Shown in pieces: positions 30,524 through 45,900 of a stretch of 64,000 nt of DNA (within the stretch, counting starts at the first letter, position 1; the number at the start of each line of letters is the position of its first letter). The stretch lies in NCBI GenBank assembly GCA_947650365.1, contig CANTAL010000095.1, forward strand, positions 682,001 to 746,000, in the 5' to 3' direction. Below the pieces are notes generated by a model. It had not been told where the DNA came from, ran no database searches, and saw only the letters and a program-made list of their open reading frames with translations. Position numbers and translations under genes: made by a program. Source of the stretch: Chamaelirium japonicum. Taxonomy: Eukaryota > Streptophyta > Magnoliopsida > Liliales > Melanthiaceae.

Positions 30524-33500
30524 TCGTACGATCCATTCGAATTCATTCGCACGATCCATTCTAATTCATTCATATGATCCATTCTTATTCATTCGTACGA
30601 TCCATTCTAATTCATATGCACAAAGGTATCTATTCTAATCCATTCGTAGGATCCATTCTAATCCATTCGTACGATCCATTCTAATTCATTCGTGCGATCC
30701 ATTCTAATTCATTCGCACGATCCATTCTAATTCATTCGTACGATCCATTCTTATTCTTCGCACGAATGTATCCATTCTAATTCATTCGTACATACGATCC
30801 ATTCTAATTCATTCGCACGAATGTATCCATTACGATCTATTCTAATTCATTCATATAATCCATTCTAATTCTTTCACACGATCCATTCTAATTCATTCGT
30901 ACGATCCATTCCAATTCATTCGCACAATCCATTCTATTTTATTTGTACGATCCATTCTTACTCATTGGTACGATCCATTCTAATTCATTCGCACGAATGT
31001 ATCTATTCTAATTCATTCGTACGAATCCATTCTAATTCATTCGTACAATCTATTCTATTTTATTCGTACGATCCATTCTTACTCATTCGTATGATCCATT
31101 CTAATTCATTCGGATGAATGTATCCATTCTAATTTATTCGTACGATCCATTCTAATTCATTCGTACGATCCATTCTAATTCATTCGCACGAATGTATCCA
31201 TTCTAATTCATTCGTACGATCCATTCTAATTCATTCGTACGATCCATTCTAATTCATTTGTATGATCCATTCTAATTCATTCGTACGATCCATTCTAATT
31301 CATTCGCACGAATGTATCCATTCTAGTTCATTCGTACGATCCATTCTAATTCATTCATACAATCCATTCTAATTCATTCGCACGATCCATTCTAATTCAT
31401 TCGTACGATCCATTCTAATTCATTCATACGATCCATTCTAATTCATTCGTACGATCCATTCTAATTCATTCGCACAAATGTATCCATTCTAATTGATTCA
31501 TACGATCCATTCTAATTCATTCGCACGATCCATTCTAATTCATTCGTACGATCCATTCTAATTCTTTCACACGATCCATTCTAATTTATTCGTACGATCC
31601 ATTCTAATTCATTCGCACGATCCATTCTAATTTATTCGTACGATCCATTCTAGTTCATTCATACGATCCATTCTAATTCATTCGTACGATCCATTCTAAT
31701 TCATTTTCACAAATGTATCCATTCTAATTCATTCGTACGATCCATTCTAATTCATTCGCACGATCCATTCTAATTCATTCGTACGATCCATTCTAATCCA
31801 TTCGTATGATCCATTCTAATTAATTCGTATGATCCATTCTAATTCATTCGTACAATCCATTCTAATTCATTCATACAATCCATTCTAATTCATTCGCACG
31901 AATGTATCCATTCTAATTAATTCGTACGATCCATTCTAATTCATTCGTATGATCTATTCTTATTCATTCGCACGATCCAGTCTAATTGATTCGCATGATC
32001 CATTCTAATTCATTCGCACGAATGTATCCATTCTAATTCATTCGTACGATCCATTCTAATTCATTAATACGATCCATTCTAATTCATTCGTACGATCCAT
32101 TCTAATTCATATGCCCAAAGGTATCCATTCTAATTCATTCGCACGAAAGAATTAGAATGGATTGTATGAAAGAATTAGAATGGATCGTGCGAATGAATTA
32201 GAATGGATCGTACGAAGGAATTAGAATGGATCGTACGAATGAGTAAGAATGGATCGTACGAATGAATTAGAATGGATCATACGAATGAATTAGAATGGGT
32301 CGTACGAATTAATTAGAATGGATCGTACGAATTAATTAGAATGGATCGTACGAATTAATTAGAATGGATCGTACGAATGAATTAGAATGGATACATTCGT
32401 GCGAATGAATTAGAATGGATCGTACGAATGAATTAGAATGGATCGTAGGAATGAATTAGAATGGATACATTTGTGCGAATGAATTAGAATGTATCGTACG
32501 AATGAATTAGAATGGATCGTATGAATGAATTAGAATGGATCGTACGAATGAATTAGAATGGATCGTGCGAATGAATTAGAATGGATCGTACGAATGAATT
32601 AGAATGGATCGTACGAATGAACTAGAATGGATACATTCGTGCGAACGAATTAGAATGGATCGTACGAATGAATTAGAATGGATCGTACGAATGAATTAGA
32701 ATGGATCTTATGAATGAATTAGAATGGATCGTACGAATGAATTAGAATGGATCGTACGAATGAATTAGAATGGATACATTCGTGCGAATGAATTAGAATG
32801 GATCGGACGAATGAATTAGAATGGATCGTACGAATGAATTAGAATGGATCGTACGAATGAATTAGAATGGATCGTACGAATAAATTAGAATGGATACATT
32901 CGTCCGAATGAATTAGAATGGATCATACGAATGAGTAAGAATGGATCGTACGAATGAAATAGAATAGATTGTACGAATGAATTAGAATGGATCCTACGAA
33001 TGAATTAAAATAGATCGTGTGAAAGAATTAGAATGGATTGTATGAATGAATTAGAATGGATCGTATGAATGAATTAGAATGGATCGTGCGAATGAATTCG
33101 AATGGATCGTACGAATTCATTCTAATTCATTCATATAATCCATTCTAATTCTTTCACACGATCTATTCCAATTCATTCGTAGGATCCATTCTAATTCATT
33201 CATACAATCTATTCTATTTCATTCGTACGATCCATTCTTACTCATTCGTATGATCCATTCTAATTCATTCGCACGAATGTATTCATTCTAATTCATTCGT
33301 ACGATCCATTCTAATTCATTCGTACGATCCATTGTTATTCATTCATACGATCCATTCTAATTCATTCGCACAATCCATTCTAATTCATTCGTACAATCCA
33401 TTCTAATTCATTCGTATGATCCATTCTAACTCATTCGGTGGATCCATTCTAATTCATTCGCACGAATGAATTAGAACTGATCGTACGAATGAATTAGAAT

Positions 33501-36012
33501 GGATACATTCCTGCGAATGAATTAGAATGGATTGTATGAATGAATTAGAATGGATCGTACGAATGAACTAGAATGGATACTTTCGTGCGAATGAATTAGA
33601 ATGGATCGTACGAATGAATTAGAATGGATCGTACGAATGAATTAGAATGGATCGTGCGAATGAATTAGAATGGATCGTACGAATGAATTAGATTGGATCG
33701 TGCTAATGAATTAGAATTGATCGAACGAATGAATAAGAATGGATACATTCGTGCGAATGAATTAGAATGGATCGGACGAATGAATTAGAATAGATCGTAC
33801 GAATGAGTAAGAATGGATCGTACGAATGAAATAGAATAGATCGTACGAATAAATTAGAATGGATCGTACGAAGGAATTAGAAGGCATCGTACGAATGAAT
33901 TAGAATGGATATATTCGTGCAAATGAATTAGAATGGATCGTATGAATGTATTAGAATGGATCGTATGAGTAAATTAGAATGGATCGTACGAATGAATTAG
34001 AATGGATCGTATGAATGAATTAGAATGGATACATTCGTGTGAACGAATTAGAATGGATCGTATGAATGAATTAGAATAGATTTTGTGAATGAATTAGAAC
34101 TGATCATACGAATGAATTAGAATGGATACATTCGTGCGAATGAATTAGAATGGATTGTATGAATGAATTAGAATGGATCCTATGAATGAATTAGAATGGA
34201 TCGTGCGAATGAATTAGAATGGATCGTACGAATGAATTAGAATGGATCGTGCTAATGAATTAGAATTGATCGAACGAATGAATTAGCATGGATCGTGCTA
34301 ATGAATTAGAATGGATCGTACGAATGAATTAGAATGGATCTTACGAATGAATTAGAATGGATCGTACGAATGAATTAGAATGGATACATTCATACGAATG
34401 AATTAGAATGGATCGGACGAATGAATTAGACTGGATCGTACGAATGAATTAGAATGGATCAAATGAATGAATTAGAATGGATTGTACGAATGAATTAGAA
34501 TGCATCGTACGAAAGAATTAGAATGGATATATTCGTGCGAATGAATAAGAATGGATCATACGAATGAATTAGAATGGGTCGTACGAATGAACTAGAATGG
34601 ATACATTCGTGCGAATGAATTAGAATGAATCATACGAATGAATTAGAATGGATCGTGCGAATAAATTAGAATGGATCGTATGAATGAATTAGAATGGATC
34701 GTACGAATGAACTAGAATGGATACATTCGTGCGAATGAATTAGAATGGATCGTACGAATGAATTAGAATGGATCGTACGATTCATTCTAATTCATTCGTA
34801 CGATCCATTCTAATACATTCGTACGATTCATGCTAATTCATTCGCACAATCCATTCTAATTCATTTGTACGATCCATTCTTATTCATTCATACGATCCAT
34901 TCTAATTCATTCGCACAATCCATTCTAATTCATTCGTACAATCCATTCTAATTCATTCGTATGATCCATTCTAACTCATTCGGTGGATCCATTCTAATTC
35001 ATTTGTACGATCCATTCTAATTCATTCCACGATCCATTCTAATTTATTCGTACGATCCATTCTAATTCATTCGTACGATCTATTCTAATTCATTCGCACG
35101 AATGTAACCATTCTAATTCATTCATACGATTCATTCTATTCATTCGTATGAGCTATTCTAATTCATTCGTACGATCCATTCTAATTCATTCGTACGATCC
35201 ATTGTAATTCACTCATACAATCCATTTAGATTCATTCGCACAAATGTATCCATTCAAATTCATTCGTACGATCCAGTCTAATTCATTCGTACGATCCATT
35301 CTAATTCATTCGCACGAATATATCCATTCTAATTCTTTCGTACGATGCATTCTAATTCATTCGTACGATCCATTCTAATTCATTCATTTGATCCATTCTA
35401 ATTCATTCGTACGATCCATTCTAATTCATTCGTCCGATCCATTCTAATTCATTCGCACGAATGTATCCATTCTAATTTATTCGTACGATCCATTTTAATT
35501 CATTCGTACAATCCATTCTAATTCATTCGTACGATCCATTCTAATTCATTCGCACGAATGTATCCATTCTAGTTCATTTGTACGATCCATTCTAATTCAT
35601 TCGTACAATCCATTCTAATTCATTCACACGATCCATTCTAATTCATTCGTACGATCAAATCTAATTCATTCGCACGAATGTATCCATTCTAATTCATTCG
35701 TACGATCCTGAATTAGAATGGATCGTACGAATGAATGGATCGTGCTAATGAATTAGAATGGAATATACGAATGAATTAGATTGGATCATACGAATTAATT
35801 AGAATGGATCATACGAATGAATTAGAATGGATCGTACGAATGAATTAGAATGGATCGTAAGAATGAATTAGAATGGATCGTGCGAATGAATTAGAATGGA
35901 TCGTACGAATGAATTAGAATGGATACATTTGTGCGAATGAATTAGAATGGATCGTATGAATGAATTTAAATGGATCGTACGAATGAATTAGAATGGATTG
36001 TGCGAATGAATT

Positions 36013-36028
36013 AGAATGGATCCATTCT
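36013..36028. repeat. Perfect 16-bp palindrome at an orientation switch
   Basis: agaatggatccattct marks a plus-to-minus switch with the two unit halves abutting at ggatcc. It is also one edge of the inverted duplication at 36021-36400. Confidence 0.85.
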
Positions 36029-36400
36029 ATTTCATTCGTACGATCCATTCTTACTCATTGGTACGATCCATTCTAATTCATTCGCACGAATGCATCCATT
36101 CTAATTCATTCATACGAATCCATTCTAATTCATTCGCACGATCTATTCTAATTCATTCGCATGAATGTAACCATTCTAATTCATTCGTACGATCCATTCT
36201 AATTCAGTCGTACGTTCCATTCTAATTCTTTTACACGATCCATTCTAATTCATTCACACGAATGTATCTATTCGTACGAATGAATTAGAATAGATTGCGA
36301 ATGAATTAGAATGGATCGTACGAATGAATTAGAATGGATCGTATGAATGAATTAGAATGGATCGTACGAATGAATTAGAATTGATCGTGCGAATGAATTA
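36021..36400 (+). repeat. Inverted duplication within satellite, arm 1
   Basis: This stretch matches the reverse complement of 38190-38565 almost base for base, including variants rare elsewhere: aattcagtcgtacgttcc, attcttttacacg, tatctattcgtacg and agattgcgaatg. It spans a minus-to-plus junction at about 36275. The left edge coincides with the palindromic switch agaatggatccattct at 36020/36021. Confidence 0.85.
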
Positions 36401-38189
36401 GAATGGATCGTACGAATGAAGTAGAATGGATATATTCATGCGAATGAATTAGAATGGATCGGACGAATGAATTAGAATGGATCGTACGAATGAGTAAGAA
36501 TGGATCGTACGAATGAAATAGAAAAGATTGTACGAATGAATTAGAATGGATCGTACGAAGGAATTAGAATGGATCGTACGAATGAATTAGAATGGATATA
36601 TTCGTGCAAATGAATTAGAATGGATCGTATGAATGTATTAGAATGGATCGTATCAGTGAATTAGAATGGATCGTACGAATGAATTAGAATGGATCGTATG
36701 AATGAATTAGAATGGATACATTCGTGTGAATGAATTAGAATGGATCATATGAATGAATTAGAATGGATCGTGCGAATGAATTAGAATGGATTGTACGAAT
36801 GAATTAGGATGGATACATTTGTGCGAATGAATTAGAATGGATCGTACGAATGAATTAGAATGGATCGTATGAATGAATTAGAATGGATTGTACAAATGAA
36901 TTAGAATGGATCGTGCGAATGAATTAGAATGGATCGTACGAATGAATTAGAATGGATCGTACGAATGAACTAGAATGGATACATTCGTGCGAATGAATTA
37001 GAATGGATCATACGAATGAATTAGAATGGATCGTACGAATGAATTAGAATGGATCTTACGAATGAATTAGAATGGATCGTACGATTGAATTAGAATGGAT
37101 CGTACGAATGAATTAGAATGGATCTTACGAATGAATTAGAATGGATCGTACGAATCAATTAGAATAGATCGTATGAATGGTTTAGAAAGGATACATTCGT
37201 GCGAATGAATTAGAATGGATCGGACGAATGAATTAGAATGGATCGTACGAATGAATTAGAATGGATCAAATGAATGAATTAGAATGGTTACATTCATGCG
37301 AATGAATTAGAATGGATCGTACGAATGGATTAGAATGGATCGTACGAATGGATTAGAATGGATACATTCGTGCGAATGAATTAGAATGAATCATACGAAT
37401 GAGTAAGAATGGATCGTACGAATGAAATAGAATGGATTGTACGAATGAATTAGAATGGATCGTGCGAATGAATTTGAATGGATCGTACGAATGAATTAGA
37501 ATGGATCGTGCTAATGAATTAGAATTGATCGTACGAATGAAATAGAATGGATTGTACGAATGATTTAGAATGGATCGTACGAATGAATTAGAATGGATCG
37601 TACGAATGATTTAGAATGGATACATTCGTGCGAATGAATTAGAATGGATCATACGAATGAGTAAGAATGGATCGTACGAATGAAATAGAATGGATTGTAC
37701 GAATGAATTAGAATGGATTCGTACGAATGAATTAGAATGGATACATTCGTGCGAATGAATTAGAATGGATCGTACCAATGAGTAAGAATGGATCGTACGA
37801 ATGAAACAGAATGGATTGTGCGAATGAATTAGAATGGATCGTACGAATGAATTAGAATGGATCGTACGAATGAATTAGAATGGATCATACGAATTAATTA
37901 GAATGGATCATACGAATGAATTAGAATGGATCGTACAAATGAATTAGAATGGATCGTACGAATGAATTAGAATGGATCATACGAATTAATTAGAATGGAT
38001 CGTACGAATGAATTATAATGGATCGTACGAATGAATTAGAATGGATCGTACGAATGAATTAGAATGGATACATTTGTGCGAATGAATTAGAATGAATCGT
38101 ACGAATGGATTAGAATGGATACATTCGTGCGAATGAATTAGAATCGATTTTATGAATGAATTAGAATGGATCGTATGATCCATTCGAAT

Positions 38190-38565
38190 TCATTCGCACG
38201 ATCCATTCTAATTCATTCGTACGATCCATTCTAATTCATTCATACGATCCATTCTAATTCATTCGTACGATCCATTCTAATTCATTCGCAATCTATTCTA
38301 ATTCATTCGTACGAATAGATACATTCGTGTGAATGAATTAGAATGGATCGTGTAAAAGAATTAGAATGGAACGTACGACTGAATTAGAATGGATCGTACG
38401 AATGAATTAGAATGGTTACATTCATGCGAATGAATTAGAATAGATCGTGCGAATGAATTAGAATGGATTCGTATGAATGAATTAGATTGGATGCATTCGT
38501 GCGAATGAATTAGAATGGATCGTACCAATGAGTAAGAATGGATCGTACGAATGAAATAGAATGGA
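38190..38565 (-). repeat. Inverted duplication within satellite, arm 2
   Basis: Mirror partner of 36021-36400. Its junction centre (38310/38311) and outer edge (about 38565) lie at the same relative distance, about 255 bp, as in arm 1. The spacer between the arms is about 1.8 kb of satellite. A few single-base differences are visible, such as cgaatgcatccatt in one arm against a t-to-a change in the other. Confidence 0.85.
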
Positions 38566-39945
38566 TTGTGCGAATGAATTAGAATGGATCGCACGAATGT
38601 ATCCATTCTAATTCATTCGTACGGTCCATTCTAATTCATTCATACAATCCATTCTAATTCATTCGTACGATTCATTCTAATTCACTCATACGATCCATTC
38701 TAATACATTCATACGATCCATTCTAATTCATTTGCACGAATATATCCATTCTAATTCATTCGTACGATCCATTCTGATTCCTTTGTACGATCCATTCTAA
38801 TTCATTCGTGCGATCTATTCTAATTCATTCGTCCGATCCATTCTAATTCATTCGTATAAATGAATTAGAATGGATACATTCGTGCGAATGAATTAGAATG
38901 GATACATTCGTGCGAAAGAATTAGAATAGATCGTATGAATGAATTAGAATGGATCCTATAAATGAATTAGAATGGATCGTGCGAATGAATTAGAATGGAT
39001 CGTACGAATGAATTATAATGGATCGTGCTAATGAATTAGAATTGATTGGACGAACGAATTAGCATGGATCGTGCTAATGAATTAGAATGTATCGTACGAA
39101 TGAATTAGAATGGATCAAATGAATGAATTAGAATGGTTACATTCATGCGAATGAATTAGAATGAATCGTACGAATGGATTAGAATGGATCGTACGAATGG
39201 ATTAGAATGGATACATTCGAGCGAATGAATTAGAATGGATCGTACGAATGAATTAGAATGGATCGTACGAATAAATTAGAATGGATATATTCGTCCGAAT
39301 GAATTAGAATGGATCATACGAATGAGTAAGAATGGATCGTACGAATGAAATAGAATAGATTGTACGAATGAATTAGAATGGATTCGTACGAATGAATTAG
39401 AATGGATCGTACGAATGAATTAGAATGGATCTTACGAATGAATTAGAATGGATCGTACGAATGAATTAGAATGGATACATTCGTGCGAATGAGTTAGAAT
39501 GGATCGGACGAATGAATTAGAATAGATCGTACGAATGAATTAGAATGGATCGTACGAATGGATTAGAATGGATACATTCGTGCGAATGAATTAGACTGGA
39601 TTGTATGATTGAATTAGAATGGATCGTACGAATGAATTAGAATGGATCATACGAATGAATTAGAATGGATCGTACGAATGGATTAGAATGGATTGTACGA
39701 ATGAATTAGAATGGATCCTACGAATGAATTAGAATGGATCGTGTGAAATAATTAGAATGGATTGTATGAATGAATTAGAATGGATCGTATGAATGAATTA
39801 GAAAGGATCGTGCGAATGAATTAGAATTGATCGAACGAATGAATTAGCATGGATCGTGCTAATGAATTAGAATGGAACGTACGAATGAATTAGAATGGAT
39901 CGTGTGAAAGAATTAGAATGGATTGTATGAATGAATTAGAATGAA

Positions 39946-42900
39946 TTCATACGATCCATTCGAATTCATTCGCACGATCCATTCTAATTCATTCATACGA
40001 TCCATTCTAATTCATTCATACAATCCATTCTAATTCTTTCACACGATCCATTGTAATTCATTCGTAGGATCCATTCTAATTCATTCGTACAATCCATTCT
40101 AATCCATTCATACGATCCATTCTAATTCATTCGTACGATCCATTCTAATTCATTCGTACGATCCATTCTAATTCATTCATACAATCCATTCTAATTCATT
40201 CGCACGTATGTATCCATTCTAATCCATTCGTACGATCCATTCTAATTCATTCGTACGATCCATTCTAATTCATTCGTACGATCCATTCTAATTCATTCGT
40301 ACGATCCATTCTAATTCATTCGCACGAATGTATCCATTCTAATTCATTCGTACAATCCATTCTATTTCATTCGTACGATCCATTCTTACTCATTCATATG
40401 ATCCATTCTAATTCATTCGTACGATCCATTCTAATTCATTCGTACGATCCATTCTAATTCATTCGTACGATCCATTCTAATTCATTCGCACGATCCATTC
40501 TAATTCATTCATACGATCCATTCTAATTCATTCCTACAATCCATTCTAATTCATTCGCCCGATCCATTCTAATTAATTCATACGATCCATTCTAATTCAT
40601 TCCTACAATCCATTCTAATTCATTCGCCCGATCCATTCTAATTCATTCATACGATCCATTCTATTTGAATGGATCATGCGATCCATTCGAATTCATTCGC
40701 ACGATCCATTCTAATTCATTCATACGATACATTCTAATTCATTCATACAATGCATTCTAATTCTTTCACACGATCCATTCTAATTCATAGGTACGATCCA
40801 TTCTAATTCATTCGTACAATCCATTATATTTCATTTGTACGATCCATTCTTACTCATTCGTATGATCCATTCTAATTCATTCGTACGATCCATTCTGATT
40901 CATTTGTACGATCCATTCTAATTCGTTCACACGATCCATTCTAATTCATTCGTAGGATCTATTCGAATTCATTCGTACAATCTATTCTAATTCATTCGTA
41001 CGATCCATTCTAATTCATTCATACGATCGTACGAATGAATTAGAATGGATCGTACGGAATGAATTAGAATGGATTGTATGAATGAATTAGAATGGATACA
41101 TTCGTGCGAATGAATTAGAATGGATCATACGAATGAGTAAGAATGGATTGTACGAATGAATTAGAATAGATCGTACAAATGAATTAGAATGGATCGTACG
41201 AATGAATTAGAATGGATCGTACGAATGAATTAGAATGGATCGTGTGAAAGAATTAGAATGGATTGTATGAATGAATTAGAATAGATCGTATGAATGAATT
41301 AGAATGGATTGTACGAATGAATTAGAATGGATCGTACGAATGAACTAGAATGGATACATTCGTGCGAATGAATTAGAATGGATCGTATGAAGGAATTAGA
41401 ATGGATCGTATGAATGAATTAGAATGGATCGTACGAATGAATTAGAATAGATCGTACGAATGAATTAGAATGGATCGTACGAAGGAATTAGAATGGATCG
41501 TACGAATGAATTAGAATGGATATATTCGTGCAAATGAATTAGAATGGATCGTATGAATTTATTAGAATGGATCGTACGAATGAATTAGAATGGATTCGTA
41601 CGAATGAATTAGAATGGATACATTCATGCGAATGAATTAGAATGGATCGTACCAATGAGTAAGAATGGATCGTACGAATGAATAGAATGGATCGTATGAA
41701 TGAATTAGAATGGATACATTCGTGTGAATGAATTAGAATGGATCGTATGAATGAATTAGAAAAGATTTTGTGAATGAATTAGAACTGATCGTACGAATGA
41801 ATTAGAATGGATACATTCGTGCGAATGAATTAGAATGGATTGTATGAATGAATTAGAATGGATCCTATGAATGAATTAGAATGGATCGTACGAATGAATT
41901 AGAATGAATCGTATGAATGAATTAGAATGGATCTTACGAATGAAATAGAATAGATTGTACGAATGAATTAGAATGGATTCGTACGAATGAATTAGAATGG
42001 ATACATTCGTGCGAATGAATTAGAATGGATCGTACCAATGAGTAAGAATGGATCGTACGAATGAAATAAAATGGATTGTGCGAATGAATTAGAATGGATC
42101 GCACGAATGTAACCATTCTAATTCATTCGTACGATCCATTCTAATTCATTCGTACGATCCATTCTAATTCATTCGTATGATCCATTCTAATTAATTCGAA
42201 TGATCCATTCTAATTCATTCGTACGATCCATTCTAATTCATTCATACAATCCATTCTAATTCATTCGTACGATCTATTCTAATTCACTCATACGATCCAT
42301 TCTAATACATTCATACGATCCATTCTAATTCATTTGCACGAATATATCCATTCTAATTCATTCGTACGATCCATTCTAATTCCTACGTACGATCCATTCT
42401 AATTCATTCGTACGATCTATTCTAATTAATTCATACGATCCATTCTAATTCATTCGTACAATCCATTCTAATTCCTTCATACGATCCATTGTAATTCATT
42501 TGTACGATCCATTCTAATTCATTCGTACAATCTATTCTAATTCATTCGTACGAATGGATATATTCGTGTGAATGAATTAGAATGGATCGTACGAATGAGT
42601 AAGAATGGATCGTACGAATGAAATAAAATGGATTGCACGAATGAATTAGAATGGATCGTACGAATAAATTAGAATGGATCGTACGAAGGAATTAGAATGG
42701 ATCGTACGAATGAATTAGAATGGATCGTACGAATGAATTAGAATAGATCGTACGAATGAATTACAATGGATCGTACGAAGGAATTAGAATGGATCATACG
42801 AATAAATTAGAATGGATCGTGCTAATGAATTAGAATTGATCGAACGAATGAATTAGCATGGATCGTGCTAATGAATTAGAATGGAACGTACAAATGAATT

Positions 42901-45900
42901 AGAAAGGATTGTGTGAAAGAATTAGAATGGATTGTATGAATGAATTAGAATGAATTCGTACGATCCATTCGAATTCGTTCGCACGATCCATTCTAATTCA
43001 TTCATACGATCCATTCTAATTCATTCATACAATCCATTCTAATTCTTTCGCACGATCCATTCTAATTCATTCGTAGGATCCATTCTAATTCATTCGTACA
43101 ATCTATTCTATTTCATTCATACGATCCATTCTTACTCATTCGTATGATCCATTCTAATTTATTCAGACGAATGTATCCATTCTAATTTATTCGTACGATC
43201 CATTCTAATTCATTCGTACGATCCATTCTAATTCATTCGTACGATCTATTTTAATTCATTCGTACGATCCATTCTAATTTCATTCGTACGATCCATTCTA
43301 ATTCATTCGCTCGAATGTATCCATTCTAATCCATTCGTAAGATCCATTCTAATCCATTCGTACGATCCATTCTAATTCATTCGCATGAATGTAACCATTC
43401 TAATTCATTCATTTGATCAATTCTAATTCATTCGTACGATCCATTCTAATTCATTCGTCCGATCCATTCTAATTCATTCGCACAAATGTATCCATTCTAA
43501 TTCATTCGTACGATCCATTCTAATTCATTCGTAGGATCCATTCTAATTCATTCGTACGATCCATTCTAATTCATTCGTACGAATGTATCCATTCTAGTTC
43601 ATTCGTACGATCCATTCTAATTCATTCGTACGATCCATTCTAATTCATTCGTACGATCCATTCTAATTCATTCGCACGATCCATTCTAATTCATTCATAC
43701 GATCAATTCTAATTCATTCGTACGAATCTATCCATTCTAATTCATTCGTATGATCCTGAATTAGAATGGATCGTACAAATGAATTAGAATGGATACCTTT
43801 GTGCATATGAATTAGAATGGATCGTATGAATGAATTAGAATGGATCATATTAATGAATTAGAATGGATCGTACGAATGAATTAGAATGGATCGTACGAAT
43901 GAATTAGAATGGATCTTACGAAAGGATTAGAATGGATACATTCGTGCGAATGAATTAGAATGGATCGGACGAATGAATTAGAATGGATCGTACGAATGAA
44001 TTAGAATGGATCAAATGAATGAATTAGAATGGTTACATTCATGCGAATGAATTAGAATGGATCGTACGAATAGATTAGAATGGATCGTACGAATGGATTA
44101 GAATGGATACATTCGAGCGAATAAATTAGAATGGTTCGTACGAATGAAATTAGAATGGATCGTACGAATGAATTAGAATAGATCGTACGAATGAATTAGA
44201 ATGGATCGTGCTAATGAATTAGAATTGATCGAACGAATGAATTAGCATGGATCGTGCATTCGAACGATCCATTCTAATTCATTCGTACGATCCATTCTAA
44301 TTCATTCGTACGATCCATTCTAATTCATTCGTACGATCCATTCTAATTCATTCATACGATCTATTCTAATTCATTCATAAAATCCATTCTAATTCTTTCA
44401 CACGATCCATTCTAATTCATTCGTACGATCCATTCTAATTCATTCGCACAATCCATTCTATTTCATTCGTACGATCCATTCTTAGTCATTCGTATGATCC
44501 ATTCTTATTCATTCGCACGAATGTATCCATAATGGATCATACGAATGAGTAAGAATGGATCGTACGAATGAAATAGAATGGATTATGCGAATGAATTAGA
44601 ATGGACCGTACGAATGAATTAGAATGGATACATTCGTGCGAATGAATTTGAATGGATCGGACTAATGAATTAGAATGGATCGTACGAATGAATTAGAATG
44701 GATCGTACGAATGAATTAGAATGGATCGTACGAATAAATTAGAATGGATACATTCGTCCGAATGAATTAGAATGGATCATACGAATGAGTAAGAATGGAT
44801 TGTACGAATGAAATAGAATAGTTATAGGAATGAATTAGAATGGATCGTGCGAATGAATTAGAATGGATCATACGAATAAATTAGAATGGATCGTACGAAT
44901 GAATTAGAATGGATCGTGCGAATAAATTAGAATGGATCATATTAATGAATTAGAATGGATCGTACGAATGAATTAGAATGGATCGTGCGAATGCATTAGA
45001 ATGGATCGTACGAATTAATTAGAATGGATACATTCGTGCGAATGAATTAGAATGGATTGTATGAATGAATTAGAATGGATCGTACGAATGAATTGGAATG
45101 GATCATATGAATTAATTAGGATGGATCATACGAATGAATTAGAATGGATCGTACGAATGAATTAGAATGGATCGTACGAATGAACTAGAATGGATCGTAC
45201 GAATGAACTAGAATGGATACATTCGTGCGAATGAATTAGAATGGATCATACGAATGAATTAGAATGGATCGTACGATTCATTCTGATTCATTCGTACGAT
45301 CCATTCTAATACATTCGTACGATTCATGCTAATTCATTCGCATGATCCATTCTAATTCATTCGTACGATCCATTCTTATTCATTCATATGATCCATTCTA
45401 ATTCATTCGCACAATCCATTCTATTTCATTCGTACAATCCATTCTAATTCATTCGTATGATCCATTCTAACTCATTCGGTAGATCCATTCTAATTCATTC
45501 GTACGATCAATTCTAATTCATTCCCACGATCCATTCTAATTTATTCGTACGATCCATTCTAATTCATTCGGACGATCTATTCTAATTCATTTGCACGAAT
45601 GCAACCATTCTAATTCATTCATACGATTCATTCTAATTCATTCGTATGAGCTATTCTAATTCATTCGTACGATCCATTCTAATTCATTCGTACGATCCAT
45701 TGTAATTCATTTATACAATCCATTTAGATTCATTCGCACAAATGTATCCATTCAAATTCATTCGTACGATCCAGTCTAATTCATTCGTACGATCCATTCT
45801 AATTCATTCGTACGATCCATTCTAATTCATTCGTACGATCCATTCTAATTCATTCATATGATCCATTCTAATTAATTCGTACGATCCATTCTAATTCATT

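Larger units (their letters stand above)
30524..39945. repeat. Satellite segment 4, orientation blocks
   Basis: Plus blocks are 32146-33116, 33464-34778, 35709-36020, 36275-38176, 38311-38592 and 38856-39945. Minus blocks are 30524-32145, 33117-33463, 34779-35708, 36021-36274, 38177-38310 and 38593-38855. Blocks are short and switches dense between 35700 and 38860, where a clear inverted duplication is also present. Confidence 0.9.

Noticed and set aside
43757-43830. Unique insert at gatcctgaattag switches
   Set aside because: It looked like a foreign insert, but every base is explained by a minus unit joined to a truncated plus unit.
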